A stretch of 64,000 nucleotides of DNA from JAPOUP01 sp965203605 (GTDB taxonomy: Bacteria; Pseudomonadota; Alphaproteobacteria; Rhodobacterales; Rhodobacteraceae), in contig OZ241902.1 in the NCBI GenBank assembly GCA_965203605.1, positions 2,542,001 through 2,606,000 on the forward strand, read 5' to 3'. Both the position numbers and the translations under genes were made by a program. A model generated the notes under the pieces. The model worked only from the letters and a program-made list of their open reading frames with translations, made no database searches and had not been told where the DNA came from. Positions 7,240 to 16,128 of this stretch are shown piece by piece (the stretch's first letter is position 1; every line of letters starts with the position of its first letter).

Positions 7240-8451
7240 ATGAGGATCCGCAGCCGCCCCGGAAACCTGCCGTGTATACAACAGTCGCCCATCGACCCGG
7301 ATTTCGTCCAGAATCCATATCCATTCTACGATCGCGCTCGGCAGCTCGGACCACTTATTTACTGGGAAGACTACGGGCTACCGGCAACCACAACCTATGA
7401 GGCAACCAACACATTCCTGCGACACCGTAGCTTCGGAAGGGAGGAACCCTCGGAACTGGCAAGCCCGACGCCTTCCCACACGATTCCCTTCTATGCGATC
7501 GAATCGCATTCCCTGATCCAAGCCGAGCCGCCCAGGCACACACGTCTGCGCGGGCTTGTTCTAAGGGCGTTCACATCCCGCCGAATCAACGAAATGGAAC
7601 CTGAGATCACCGACCTATGCGATCGGCTGATCGACAGCTTTCCGGACTCCGAGTTCGACCTTCTCCCAGCATACTGCTCTCCGATTCCGGTCACCGTCAT
7701 CGCCCGCCTGCTCGGCGTACCTGAAGAGATGGCACCACAGCTACTGGTTTGGTCAAACGCCATGGTCGCCATGTACCAGGCGCGCCGCGACCGTGACATC
7801 GAGGATGCGGCAGCCCTGGCGGCTGTTGAGTTCAGCAGTTTCCTGCGGGACTACGTTGCCAAACGCCGTGCCAACCCCGCCGACGACCTGATCACCCATC
7901 TGATCGCGAGTGAAGAGGCTGGAGACAGACTTTCCTCCGATGAACTCATCTCGAACTGCATTCTGCTGCTGAACGCAGGCCACGAAGCAACCGTACATAC
8001 ATTGGGCAACGGGGTGATGGCGCTCGCCAGCCGAGGACCGGATCCCGAATGGCTGTCCGATGCGTCGGTCGAGGCCACAACCGAGGAAATCATGCGATAT
8101 GATCCTCCATTACATATGTTCACCCGATTTGCCTATGAGGACGTCGAAGTGATTGGCCACAGGTTCCGGCGCGGCGACGAGGTGGCATGCCTGTTGGCAG
8201 CCGCAAACCGCGACCCAGCTGAGTTTGCCCAACCGGAGCAATTCGACCCCGGGCGCAGGCCCAACAGACAACTGGCTTTGGGTGCGGGAATCCACTTCTG
8301 CGTTGGCGCTCCGCTCGCCCGGCTGGAACTGCGGGTCGCGCTCAAAGCGCTCTTCACCCGCCTGCCACATCTGCGGATCGCCTCTTCAGCAAGCTACGCC
8401 AGCCTCTACCATTTCCACGGACTGGAACGTTTGATGGTCGCGCATTGCTGA
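7240..8451 (+). CDS. cytochrome P450
   Basis: A 403-residue soluble bacterial P450. The I-helix oxygen-activation motif reads AGHEAT (about residue 247), the K-helix ExxR is EEIMR, and the heme-ligand region is GAGIHFCVGAPLARLE with the ligand Cys at about 354. The usual Phe seven residues before the cysteine motif is replaced by Leu (LALGAG). An N-terminal PDFVQNPYPFYDRAR block is typical of CYP families using ferredoxin. No ferredoxin or reductase gene is adjacent, although an fpr-type reductase lies 4 kb downstream. The substrate is unknown. The gene begins immediately after the IS630 remnant, and no strong ribosome site is seen before the ATG. Confidence 0.9.
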   Translation: MRIRSRPGNLPCIQQSPIDPDFVQNPYPFYDRARQLGPLIYWEDYGLPATTTYEATNTFLRHRSFGREEPSELASPTPSHTIPFYAIESHSLIQAEPPRHTRLRGLVLRAFTSRRINEMEPEITDLCDRLIDSFPDSEFDLLPAYCSPIPVTVIARLLGVPEEMAPQLLVWSNAMVAMYQARRDRDIEDAAALAAVEFSSFLRDYVAKRRANPADDLITHLIASEEAGDRLSSDELISNCILLLNAGHEATVHTLGNGVMALASRGPDPEWLSDASVEATTEEIMRYDPPLHMFTRFAYEDVEVIGHRFRRGDEVACLLAAANRDPAEFAQPEQFDPGRRPNRQLALGAGIHFCVGAPLARLELRVALKALFTRLPHLRIASSASYASLYHFHGLERLMVAHC

Positions 8452-8556
8452 TACCCGAGCAGCGTTCAGTCTCACAGGTTCAGTCGCTTCAGTTGAAACG
8501 AACCAGGTCATTGCGGAAGACATCGGCCTGCGCGGGCGGTGGCCGGGCCAAAGGAC

Positions 8557-9018
8557 TCACAATGGCAGCATCGTAGTCGACTTGATCTCCTCCATCGACA
8601 GAAGTGCCGTCACGTTGTAGATCCTCACCTCCGATATCAGGGCCTGGTAAAATGCGTCATATGCGCGAGCGTTAGCCACACGGACCTTTAGGATATAGTC
8701 TATATCTCCGGCCAGACGATGCGCTTCCATCACTTCCGGCCGAGCCTTGACAGCCTCAAGGAACCGCTCCTGCCATCCTGCTTCATGTTCCGCTGTTCGG
8801 ACCAGCACAAAGAAACACGCCTCGAAACCCAATGCATCGGCATCGAGAATCACCGTCTGCTGCCGGATCACCCCCGCCTCGCGCAGCCTGCGGATGCGAT
8901 TCCATACCGGCGTCTTCGAAGACCCGACTTCGCGCGCGATTCCATCAAGCGACCTCCCCGCGTCGCGCTGGAGCGCCGCAAGGATTTTCCGATTCATCGC
9001 GTCCAGAGGGACTGTCAT
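8557..9018 (-). CDS. Lrp/AsnC-family transcriptional regulator of the sulfite reduction operon
   Basis: A 153-residue regulator with an N-terminal winged helix-turn-helix (ILAALQRDAGRSLDGIAREVGSS with KTPVWNRIRRL recognition helix, residues 10-48) and a C-terminal RAM-type ligand domain (residues 65-150). It is divergent from the DUF2849-cysI-cysH operon across a 165-bp gap. This is the arrangement usual in alphaproteobacteria for control of sulfate assimilation. The ATG follows GAAGGAAAG. The effector is unknown, but a sulfur amino acid is a reasonable guess. Confidence 0.88.
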   Translation of the reverse strand: MTVPLDAMNRKILAALQRDAGRSLDGIAREVGSSKTPVWNRIRRLREAGVIRQQTVILDADALGFEACFFVLVRTAEHEAGWQERFLEAVKARPEVMEAHRLAGDIDYILKVRVANARAYDAFYQALISEVRIYNVTALLSMEEIKSTTMLPL

Positions 9019-9183
9019 CTACGCTTTCCTTCTTTCCTGTAACATATGTTCCATATTGATCCATTTTTCAAATATATGTTCTTTTTCACATTGATCGATA
9101 GCAAAATGGAGGGAAATTTTCCTATATTCCATCAAGGCAAGCATACATACGACTGGTTGGAGCGGAAACGGGAGATAGGGGTC
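9019..9183. promoter_or_regulatory. divergent promoter region with repeated ATATGTTC boxes
   Basis: ACATATGTTC at 9043-9052 and ATATATGTTC at 9073-9082 lie 30 bp apart, each followed by an ATTGATC element (9056-9062 and 9091-9097). The AT-rich block, unusual for this DNA, and the palindrome GGAAATTTTCC at 9113-9123 suggest Lrp-type operators and the promoters of the regulator and the cys operon. Confidence 0.6.
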
Positions 9184-9486
9184 ATGCCAAGAATCTTCAC
9201 GCCCAAGGTCATCACGGCGAATGCCCTGATCGAAGGAGACGTTGTCTACCTGACCACCGATGATCTCTGGACCCGACACCACTGCGAGGCCGAACTGATC
9301 GAAGATGAGGCCCATGCCCAGATCCGCCTGCTTGATGCGGAACGGCGCTCGAATGAGGTTGTCGGACCATATCTCGCCGATGCAAAGTACACAGCTGATG
9401 GACCGACTCCTGTGCACTTTCGGGAATCGCTCAGAACCAAGGGCCCTTCCAACTACAGACACGGCAAGCAGGTCGAGCTTATCTGA
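9184..9486 (+). CDS. DUF2849 protein, first gene of the sulfite reduction operon
   Basis: A 100-residue protein of the DUF2849 family (PRIFTPKVITANALIEGDVVYL start, YGPTPVHFRE-type C-terminus). Members are nearly always encoded immediately before cysI in alphaproteobacteria. Their biochemical role is not established. The upstream frame is open to 9046, but the GGAGATAGGGGTC ribosome site and family length fix the start at 9184. The stop TGA overlaps the ATG of cysI (TGATG), showing translational coupling. Confidence 0.85.
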   Translation: MPRIFTPKVITANALIEGDVVYLTTDDLWTRHHCEAELIEDEAHAQIRLLDAERRSNEVVGPYLADAKYTADGPTPVHFRESLRTKGPSNYRHGKQVELI

Positions 9487-11150
9487 TGTATCAGTACACC
9501 GAGTTTGATGAGGCATTCGTACGCGAACGCGTCGCCCAGTTCCGCGCTCAGGTCGAACGCCGAGTCGACGGCTCCCTGACTGAGGATGAGTTCAAGCCGC
9601 TGCGCCTCATGAATGGCCTGTATCTGCAGCTTCACGCCTACATGCTCCGTGTCGCGATACCCTATGGAACGCTGAATGCGCCGCAGATGCGGCAGCTGGC
9701 GATGATCGCGGAGCGCTGGGACAGAAGCTATGGCCACTTCACCACACGGCAGAACATCCAGTTCAATTGGCCGCAGCTGCGCGACGTACCAGATATGCTG
9801 GATGCGCTGGCGGATGTTGGCATGCACGCGGTGCAGACCTCAGGAAACACGATTCGCAACGTTACAGCGGATCACTTCGCGGGAGCGGCGGCTGACGAAG
9901 TCGCGGATCCGAGACCTTATGCCGAACTATTGCGGCAATGGTCCACCGATCACCCCGAATTCCAGTTCCTGCCGCGTAAGTTCAAGATCGCGGTGACCGG
10001 AGCTCCATCGGACCGGGCGGTCACGAAGGCTCATGACATCGGTCTTCGTATCGTCAATCGCGGGGGAGAAATCGGTTTCAGGGTCATCGTCGGCGGTGGT
10101 CTGGGCCGGACACCCATGATTGGCCGCATCATCCGCGAATTCCTGCCCACGGCCGATCTGTTGCCCTACATCGAGGCCATAGTCAGCACCTATAACCTGC
10201 TGGGACGTCGTGACAACAAGTACAAGGCGCGGATCAAGATCGCCATTCACGAGGAAGGGCTTGAACGGGTTCGCGAACTCGTGGAGAATCGCTTCATCGA
10301 ACTGCGCCCCCAATTCTCTGGCATCGATCAGGATCTGCTTGCCGGGATAAAGGCCCAGTTCGCAACCCCTGCGCTAGCTGATGCCCCTGTAGCGCATTTC
10401 GAAGCCGCCGTCTTCGGCGATCCGATATTCCGTGCATGGACAGACACCAATCTGGCGAGGCATCGGGATCCGGACCACTCGATCGTGACGGTCTCGCTCA
10501 AGGCGCACGGCGCAACCCCTGGAGATGCAACCGCCTCGCAGATGCGTGTACTGGCGGATATCGCCGATGAATTCGGCTACGGTGAACTCCGCGTCAGCCA
10601 CGAGCAGAACATTATCCTACCTCACGTTCACAAATCATCCCTGCCGGAGATACACAGCGAACTCAAGGACGCAGGGTTATCGACCGCGAATGTAGGACTG
10701 ATCTCGGACATCATCGCCTGCCCGGGCATGGACTACTGCTCATTGGCGACCGCACGCTCGATTCCCATCGCCCAGTGGATCGCCACCCGCTTTGACGAAC
10801 TGAAAATCGAACACGACATTGGCCCACTCAAGATCAAGATATCGGGCTGCATCAACGCCTGTGGCCATCATCATGTCGGCCATATCGGAATCCTTGGCCT
10901 GGATCGTGCTGGCGTGGAAAACTACCAGATCACGCTCGGTGGCGACGGTTCGGAAGACGCGGTAATCGGCGAACGCGCCGGTCCGGGCTTCTCCAGCGAC
11001 CAGATTGTGCCTGCGGTCGAACGGCTCGTCTTTGCGTATCTTGATCTAAGGGAAAGCCACGACGAGACCTTCCTGCAGACCTATCGACGGGTTGGCCTCG
11101 CGCCATTCAAGACAGCGCTTTATGGCAAGGAGCGGGCCCGTGCCGCTTGA
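9486..11150 (+). CDS. cysI: assimilatory sulfite reductase hemoprotein (nitrite/sulfite reductase family)
   Basis: A 554-residue siroheme and [4Fe-4S] enzyme for six-electron reduction of sulfite to sulfide in the cytoplasm. The cluster cysteines are visible as CPGMDYC (Cys412, Cys418) and SGCINACG (Cys455, Cys459). Two ferredoxin-like half domains (for example YGHFTTRQNIQF around 82-93 and GELRVSHEQNIIL around 366-378) match the nitrite/sulfite reductase duplication. The context with cysH, DUF934 and a ferredoxin reductase supports sulfite over nitrite. It probably takes electrons from ferredoxin or from the downstream Fpr. Confidence 0.93.
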   Translation: MYQYTEFDEAFVRERVAQFRAQVERRVDGSLTEDEFKPLRLMNGLYLQLHAYMLRVAIPYGTLNAPQMRQLAMIAERWDRSYGHFTTRQNIQFNWPQLRDVPDMLDALADVGMHAVQTSGNTIRNVTADHFAGAAADEVADPRPYAELLRQWSTDHPEFQFLPRKFKIAVTGAPSDRAVTKAHDIGLRIVNRGGEIGFRVIVGGGLGRTPMIGRIIREFLPTADLLPYIEAIVSTYNLLGRRDNKYKARIKIAIHEEGLERVRELVENRFIELRPQFSGIDQDLLAGIKAQFATPALADAPVAHFEAAVFGDPIFRAWTDTNLARHRDPDHSIVTVSLKAHGATPGDATASQMRVLADIADEFGYGELRVSHEQNIILPHVHKSSLPEIHSELKDAGLSTANVGLISDIIACPGMDYCSLATARSIPIAQWIATRFDELKIEHDIGPLKIKISGCINACGHHHVGHIGILGLDRAGVENYQITLGGDGSEDAVIGERAGPGFSSDQIVPAVERLVFAYLDLRESHDETFLQTYRRVGLAPFKTALYGKERARAA

Positions 11151-11880
11151 ATCACCGCCTGCTCCTGCTGCCGAGCGTGTTGTGGAACTCAATCGCCGCT
11201 TCCGCCACCACGGCGCGGTCTCCGTGCTTGAGCACGCGCTTACTGATCCATTGATAGGCCACGCGGCGCTTGTCAGTTCCTTCGGTGTTGAGTCCGTGGT
11301 GCTTCTGCACATGGTATCGATCCTGGATCATACCACTCCCGTCCTGTTTCTCGATACCGGAATGCACTTTCCCGAGACCCTTACATATCAACGCGACATC
11401 TGTCGGCGACTGCGGCTTTCTGATGTCAGGACGCTGCGGCCTGACCGCGAACAGGTGTTCCTGCGGGATCCTGATGGAATCCTTCATCTGTTTGACCCGG
11501 ATGCCTGCTGCAGGCTTCGAAAGACAGAACCCCTGCAGGCGGCTCTTCAACCATTCGACGCATGGATCACCGGCCGCAAGCGCTACCAGAGCGACAGACG
11601 TCGGGAGTTGCAGCATTTCGAAAGCGGGAACGACGGACGCATCAAGGTCAATCCATTGGCTCATTGGGAACCACGGAACGTGAAGGATTACATAGACAGC
11701 AATGCACTGCCGCGCCATCCACTTGCCACACGAGGGTATTCGTCTATAGGCTGTCTGCCCTGCACCGATGTCGTGGGCTCTGGAGAGGACGGTCGGGCTG
11801 GACGCTGGCGAGACCGAAAAAAGACCGAATGCGGCATTCATTATGTTGACGGAGCTTCCGAACGTGTTGGATTGGCCTGA
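11140..11880 (+). CDS. cysH: APS/PAPS reductase
   Basis: A 246-residue thioredoxin-dependent reductase producing sulfite from adenylylated sulfate. It carries the iron-sulfur cysteines CC (123-124) and CLPC (205, 208), which mark the APS-reducing, [4Fe-4S]-containing type. The catalytic Cys231 is in TECGIH. The SSFGVESVVLLH nucleotide-binding motif is at residues 47-58. The GTG at 11140 is chosen because AAGGAG lies seven bases upstream; a longer frame with ATG at 11122 exists. It overlaps the 3' end of cysI. Confidence 0.92.
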   Translation: MPLESPPAPAAERVVELNRRFRHHGAVSVLEHALTDPLIGHAALVSSFGVESVVLLHMVSILDHTTPVLFLDTGMHFPETLTYQRDICRRLRLSDVRTLRPDREQVFLRDPDGILHLFDPDACCRLRKTEPLQAALQPFDAWITGRKRYQSDRRRELQHFESGNDGRIKVNPLAHWEPRNVKDYIDSNALPRHPLATRGYSSIGCLPCTDVVGSGEDGRAGRWRDRKKTECGIHYVDGASERVGLA

Positions 11881-11936
11881 GAGGAATTGTTCGAGATGAT
11901 CGAGGCCGGGGAATCACCCTGCTCATGGGGACGGTC

Positions 11937-12314
11937 ATGAGCGTGATCGTAAGGGATTCAGGATTCGACGCGGAAGACTGGTGTGGCGATATCCTGGAGG
12001 TGCAACCGGATGTTGATCTGGCCGATCTGCACTCGGAAACCGGGACAGCGGCGATGATTCGCGTGCATTTCCCGAACTTCTCCGATGGTCGCGGGTTCAC
12101 GATCGCCCGCCGACTGCGGTCAATGGGCTTCAAAGGGCGGCTTCGTGCGTTCGGGCATATCATCGCCGACCAATATGCCATGGCTCGGCGCGTCGGTTTC
12201 GACGAGATCGAGGTCTCCGACGATCTTGCAGCCCGCCAACCGGAAGAGCAGTGGCTACGCCGGGCAAACTGGCACGCCAACGACTATCAGTCGCGGTTCA
12301 AGGCCTGCGCCTGA
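11937..12314 (+). CDS. DUF934 protein of the sulfate assimilation operon
   Basis: A 125-residue DUF934 family protein. Members follow cysH/cysI in alphaproteobacteria and contain the conserved pattern seen here: IRVHFPNFSDGRGFTIARRLR, GRLRAFGHIIADQ, ARRVGFDEIEV. The role is unknown; it is presumed to be an accessory factor for sulfite reduction. An ATG four codons upstream (11925) is an alternative start. The 11937 ATG has GGGGACGGTC before it. Confidence 0.85.
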   Translation: MSVIVRDSGFDAEDWCGDILEVQPDVDLADLHSETGTAAMIRVHFPNFSDGRGFTIARRLRSMGFKGRLRAFGHIIADQYAMARRVGFDEIEVSDDLAARQPEEQWLRRANWHANDYQSRFKACA

Positions 12315-12368
12315 GCTTACGGAACATGGACTTGGATGATATGGGGGGTGCATCGCGCCTGTGAGGAC

Positions 12369-13217
12369 ATGACGATTCAGATGAACATCGCCAGACAGCC
12401 TTCGAAAGCCGTCCCTGCCCTACCCGACGCTCAGGTTGTGACTGAAGTTCAGCACTACACGGACAGCCTTTTCCGTTTCCGCACCACGCGCCCACGATCG
12501 CTGCGGTTCCGTGCAGGTGAGTTCGTGATGATCGGGCTGATGGGCGATCCCGACCCTACAACCGGCAAGCGGAAACCGCTTCTCCGGGCCTACTCCATCG
12601 CATCACCGACGTGGGATGACGAATTGGAATTCTATTCAATCAAAGTGCAGGATGGTCCTCTGACGTCCAGGCTACAGCATATCCGGTCTGGAGACCAGCT
12701 GATACTTCGACCCAAGCCTGTGGGCACACTGGTTCACGATGCGCTCCTCCCCGGTAAGCGGCTCTGGTTCTTCGCCTCAGGAACTGGCATCGCTCCATTC
12801 GCCTCGCTGCTCCGCGAGCCACAGACATATGAGGACTACGAACGGATCATATTGACCCATACGTGTCGTCAGAACGCTGAACTGAAATACGGTGCCGATC
12901 TCATCGAGGACATTCGCAACAACGAAATGCTTCAGGAACTGATGGGCATTGGGTTTGCCGAAAAACTGACCTATTATCCGACAACAACACGGGAGGACAG
13001 CCCAAGGATGGGCCGTATCACAACGCTTCTTCGCAGTGGCGCTCTCTTCACGGATCTGGGCATAGACGGGATTGCTCCAGCCAATGACCGTGCTATGGTC
13101 TGTGGTTCAATGGGTCTGAATACGGAAATGAAAGAGATTCTCGAAGGATTTGGGCTACGTGAAGGTGCGAATGCCGCCCCCGCCGAGTATGTGGTCGAAA
13201 AGGCTTTCGTCGGTTGA
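12369..13217 (+). CDS. fpr: ferredoxin--NADP reductase
   Basis: A 282-residue FAD- and NADP(H)-binding oxidoreductase. Seen are the FAD motif LRAYSIAS (residues 75-82), the NADP-binding GTGIAPFASL loop and the C-terminal VEKAF tail typical of bacterial FPR. It is the last gene of the cys block and probably supplies reduced ferredoxin to CysI. The frame opens at 12336, but the ATG at 12369 (GTGAGGAC upstream) fits the family N-terminus. Confidence 0.9.
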   Translation: MTIQMNIARQPSKAVPALPDAQVVTEVQHYTDSLFRFRTTRPRSLRFRAGEFVMIGLMGDPDPTTGKRKPLLRAYSIASPTWDDELEFYSIKVQDGPLTSRLQHIRSGDQLILRPKPVGTLVHDALLPGKRLWFFASGTGIAPFASLLREPQTYEDYERIILTHTCRQNAELKYGADLIEDIRNNEMLQELMGIGFAEKLTYYPTTTREDSPRMGRITTLLRSGALFTDLGIDGIAPANDRAMVCGSMGLNTEMKEILEGFGLREGANAAPAEYVVEKAFVG

Positions 13218-13433
13218 ATTCCCGTGGCCGAAGGACCAGCCCTGCACGGTCGAGCCGCCACTTCAGTGTGGATGGAGACGGGATCCGTGTCGGTTGAGTT
13301 GAGATGTGATATTCGGGTCACAATATCCATCCACATTTCTGCAGCGGCTCTGACTCCGAGATTGGGGTTGAATTAGCCGCGACGCGCCCGTAGCGTTCGC
13401 TCCACCAAATGAAACAATGAAGGGAATACTGTC

Positions 13434-13976
13434 ATAGCTCGAAGACCGCACCATGCGCCACCTGTTCGTGATACCGGACCACGTGTCAATGAACGAATAA
13501 TGGCGTCCGAGATTCGTCTGATTGGTCCCGATGGAGAGAATGTGGGCCTCGTTCCGCCAAGTTGCGGACTTTCCATGGCCGAACAGGTTGGACTTGATCT
13601 TGTGGAGATATCGCCTAACGCCAGCCCACCTGTCTGCAAGGTCATGGACTTCGGAAAGTACAAGTATGACATGCAGAAACGCGAGTCCGAGGCGCGGAAA
13701 AAACAGAAGACATTCGAGGTCAAGGAGGTCAAGTTCCGCCCGAACACCGATTCCCATGACTATGGCATCAAGATGCGGAACGTCTTCCGTTTTCTGAACA
13801 ACGGCGACAAGGTAAAGGTGACATTGCGTTTTCGGGGCCGCGAGATGGCACATCAGGAGCTGGGCCTGGATCTTCTCAAGCGGGTTGCCGCCGACGTCCA
13901 CGAAATTGGCAAAGTCGAGAACATGCCCAAGATGGAAGGCCGTCAGATGGTCATGATGGTGGGTCCGCAGAAATAG
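13434..13976 (+). CDS. infC: translation initiation factor IF-3 with ATA start
   Basis: A 180-residue IF-3. Conventional ATG starts begin only at 13500, but the in-frame sequence from ATA 13434 encodes ARRPHHAPPVRDTGPRVNER, the conserved alphaproteobacterial IF-3 N-terminus. AAGGGAATA lies just upstream. Non-canonical AUU/AUA/AUC starts are characteristic of infC and allow IF-3 to repress its own synthesis. The N-domain IRLIGPDGENVG and C-domain KMRNVFRFLNNGDKVKV with MEGRQM are intact. No rpmI/rplT follows. Confidence 0.93.
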   Translation: MARRPHHAPPVRDTGPRVNERIMASEIRLIGPDGENVGLVPPSCGLSMAEQVGLDLVEISPNASPPVCKVMDFGKYKYDMQKRESEARKKQKTFEVKEVKFRPNTDSHDYGIKMRNVFRFLNNGDKVKVTLRFRGREMAHQELGLDLLKRVAADVHEIGKVENMPKMEGRQMVMMVGPQK

Positions 13977-14516
13977 GATCGGTGATCGAAGCGGCCCGAA
14001 GGGTACCAATTTTGGAGTGATGCGCCCGCCGGCTCAATCAACCGGACGCTCTGACCCGATCTTTCCTTCGCAGTGCTTCGCGACTGCATCCGGATATCAA
14101 GGATGCGTATGGAGCGAAACATGGTCGGCAGGGACGGCGCAGTGGACTGATCCTTGAAGCTGTTCCGATTCATGACGGTTGGCGTGCATCGCCGAAAGGC
14201 AATTCGCTCAGGTTGAGTGAATTTCGATTGGCGTACGAAGTTGCCGCAGACAGCGTCCCTTGGCCCGCGCGGTTGATCCAGAAGCAGCAGGAATTATGGG
14301 CATCCCTGACTCATGCGCACGGAATCCGTCGCCCGCCCTTCTGTTCCATGCAGGAAACGTCACTCTCCAAAGCCCAGGTTTCGAACCGTGGCGACACTGA
14401 GGTGATTCACCAATCACAGGAATGACAGATCACTTCGGAACCCAAACGGATATCAAACAACCTCCGCAATGCCCCGTCCAACCCGCAGTTGCAGTCAGTC
14501 CCAAATTTCCGGTAGG

Positions 14517-14724
14517 GGGAAGCGTCCCCATAGGCGTTAACCTGTTTTTTCGCCGCAAATTTCGACACCTTTCAATGTCCAGAACGGCAGTCAACAGGTC
14601 GGCTCATCCGCAGATCCCGCCGGTTTCTTTCCTTTCGCTGGCCACTGGAGCCAGTGGGATGGGGGACTCCACTTCATTCAACCCTCGTCCCAAGAACAGG
14701 TTAACGCCTATGGGAAGCGTCCCC
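14517..14724. mobile_element. MITE-like element with 20-bp terminal inverted repeats
   Basis: A perfect 20-bp inverted repeat (CCCATAGGCGTTAACCTG plus two bases) lies at 14527-14546 and 14695-14714. Both ends are flanked by the 13-bp direct repeat GGGAAGCGTCCCC at 14517-14529 and 14712-14724, which overlaps the repeat tips by three bases. The core is about 190 bp, non-coding, and includes the hairpin CCACTGGAGCCAGTGG (14642-14657). The structure is that of a non-autonomous element inserted into a palindromic GGGGA-AGCG-TCCCC target. The parent family is not identified. Confidence 0.7.
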
Positions 14725-14975
14725 GTCCAGATGGTAAGGCTCTATGAGAATGCTGGTCGGCAACCGGCACTGGCGATGAATTTCCGACCGGCATCAAGCG
14801 TAAGCAGCCGATGCCGGCTCAGTAACTCGGACGCCGTGGACGCTTACCCTGCAACCGCCGCGAAATCTCGCTACGCAGACCCGCCTGCGACATGATTGCT
14901 GCAGGAAGGTATGTGCACCCCTCGTTGTAGGTGAATTTGCCCAACCGATCCGGTAGCGATGCCTCCGCCCGATTC

Positions 14976-14996
14976 GGCAATGGAACCACCATTGCC
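14976..14996 (-). terminator. hairpin downstream of the LacI-type gene
   Basis: Stem GGCAATGG / CCATTGCC with a 5-base loop lies six bases beyond the stop of the minus-strand regulator. No T-run follows, so termination is only plausible. Confidence 0.4.
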
Positions 14997-15001
14997 AAAC
15001 C

Positions 15002-16027
15002 TCAACATCGTCTTCCGCTTGTGGACCGAACGACCAATCTGGGAGGGATCAACTCCTTTCCGGAAGCGCAGCCCTTGGACGTGATCGTCTCTACAATGAG
15101 TTCAGCGCCTCTCGAACCGATCCTGCGGGCCGGAATCTGAACGGTTGTAAGGCTTGGCTCAAAGTCCTTCGATCCGCTGAAGTCGCCGATTCCCGTGACC
15201 GTGATGTCCCGCGGCACGACGAGACCTACCTTGTTGAGAGCATGCATCGCGCCCCAGGCAAGAACGTCATTGCCGCAGATTATCGCCGTAGGACGGCTAA
15301 CTGCCTGTAGAAGACCTTCCACCGCTTCCTTTGCCGCAGAGACGCTGTAGGGGGTCTCCAGTCGCCATCCGTCTGCAATCCGCAGACCACTGCGACCGAG
15401 GGTGTCAATGACGCCGGCAAATCGCTGCGATGCACGGTCGTTTCCATTCAGCGGCGGAAAGACTGCCGCAATCGATCGGTGCCCGAGCTGAACGACATGG
15501 TCTCCGATCAGGCAGCCCGCTTGATAGTTGTCCGATCCCACGCATGGATGTGGAGCGTGTTCCGAGTGGTTCCAAAGCAGCAATGTCGGCATGTTCTGCT
15601 GTGCCAACAGAATGTAGGTGTCGTCGGAATGCTCCATGCCGATCAGGGCCACACCGTCGACGCGATGTTCCAGCATCTTTCGTGTCAGTGCATATTCCCG
15701 ATCAAGGCTATAGCCGTGAGACGCCAGCAGGATTGTGAATCCGAGACTCTCCACTGTGTCCGAAAAGCTCTGAATCAGTTCCGCGAAAATCGCGTGGTCG
15801 ATCGTGGGAACGATCACGCCGATGGTTCCGCTTCTGATGCCATGTATTGTCTGGGCGGCCCGGTTTCTGACATAGCCAAGCATGCGCACGGCGGAGTCAA
15901 TCTTCTTGCGTGTGGTGGGTTTGACCAAATCGGGGTGATTGAAGCTTCGGGACACTGTCGAAGGCGAAACCCCAGCTGCTTTCGCAACCGCAAAAATGTC
16001 CGCCTTTTTCCTTTGCACGTCAACCAC
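15002..16027 (-). CDS. LacI-family repressor of the tct/acylating aldehyde dehydrogenase operon
   Basis: A 341-residue LacI/GntR-type repressor. The N-terminal helix-turn-helix (IFAVAKAAGVSPSTVSRSFN, residues 11-30) and a hinge (NRAAQTI) are followed by a periplasmic-binding-protein fold (IGVIVPTIDHAIFAEL onward). The GTG start at 16027 follows AAGGAGCC. It is divergent from tctA across about 100 bp with an operator-like palindrome, so it most likely controls tctABC and the two downstream enzymes in response to the imported acid or its CoA ester. Confidence 0.88.
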   Translation of the reverse strand: MVDVQRKKADIFAVAKAAGVSPSTVSRSFNHPDLVKPTTRKKIDSAVRMLGYVRNRAAQTIHGIRSGTIGVIVPTIDHAIFAELIQSFSDTVESLGFTILLASHGYSLDREYALTRKMLEHRVDGVALIGMEHSDDTYILLAQQNMPTLLLWNHSEHAPHPCVGSDNYQAGCLIGDHVVQLGHRSIAAVFPPLNGNDRASQRFAGVIDTLGRSGLRIADGWRLETPYSVSAAKEAVEGLLQAVSRPTAIICGNDVLAWGAMHALNKVGLVVPRDITVTGIGDFSGSKDFEPSLTTVQIPARRIGSRGAELIVETITSKGCASGKELIPPRLVVRSTSGRRC

Positions 16028-16051
16028 TTGATGGCTCCTTACACACCGGAA

Positions 16052-16079
16052 ATGAAAACATTTGCAAAACTATTTTCAT
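16052..16079. promoter_or_regulatory. LacI-type operator candidate
   Basis: A 28-bp element begins ATGAAAA and ends TTTTCAT as inverted arms, with the palindromic core TTTGCAAA at 16061-16068. It lies between the divergent repressor and tctA start codons. LacI-family operators are often A/T-flanked TTGCAA cores. Confidence 0.6.
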
Positions 16080-16128
16080 CACGTAGCGTTACCAGTCAAC
16101 CGCGTTTGGCGTGGGGGAGGACTCCCGC

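Larger units (their letters stand above)
13977..15001. other. one-kilobase gap holding a MITE-like element
   Basis: No protein gene is supported. The gap contains the inverted-repeat element at 14517-14724 and, at its right edge, a hairpin serving the convergent LacI gene. The rest shows no RNA gene or family match that I can recognise. Confidence 0.6.

Noticed and set aside
14370..14400. TTTCGAACC resembling a tRNA T-loop
   Set aside because: No matching acceptor stem, anticodon arm or D-arm could be built around it.
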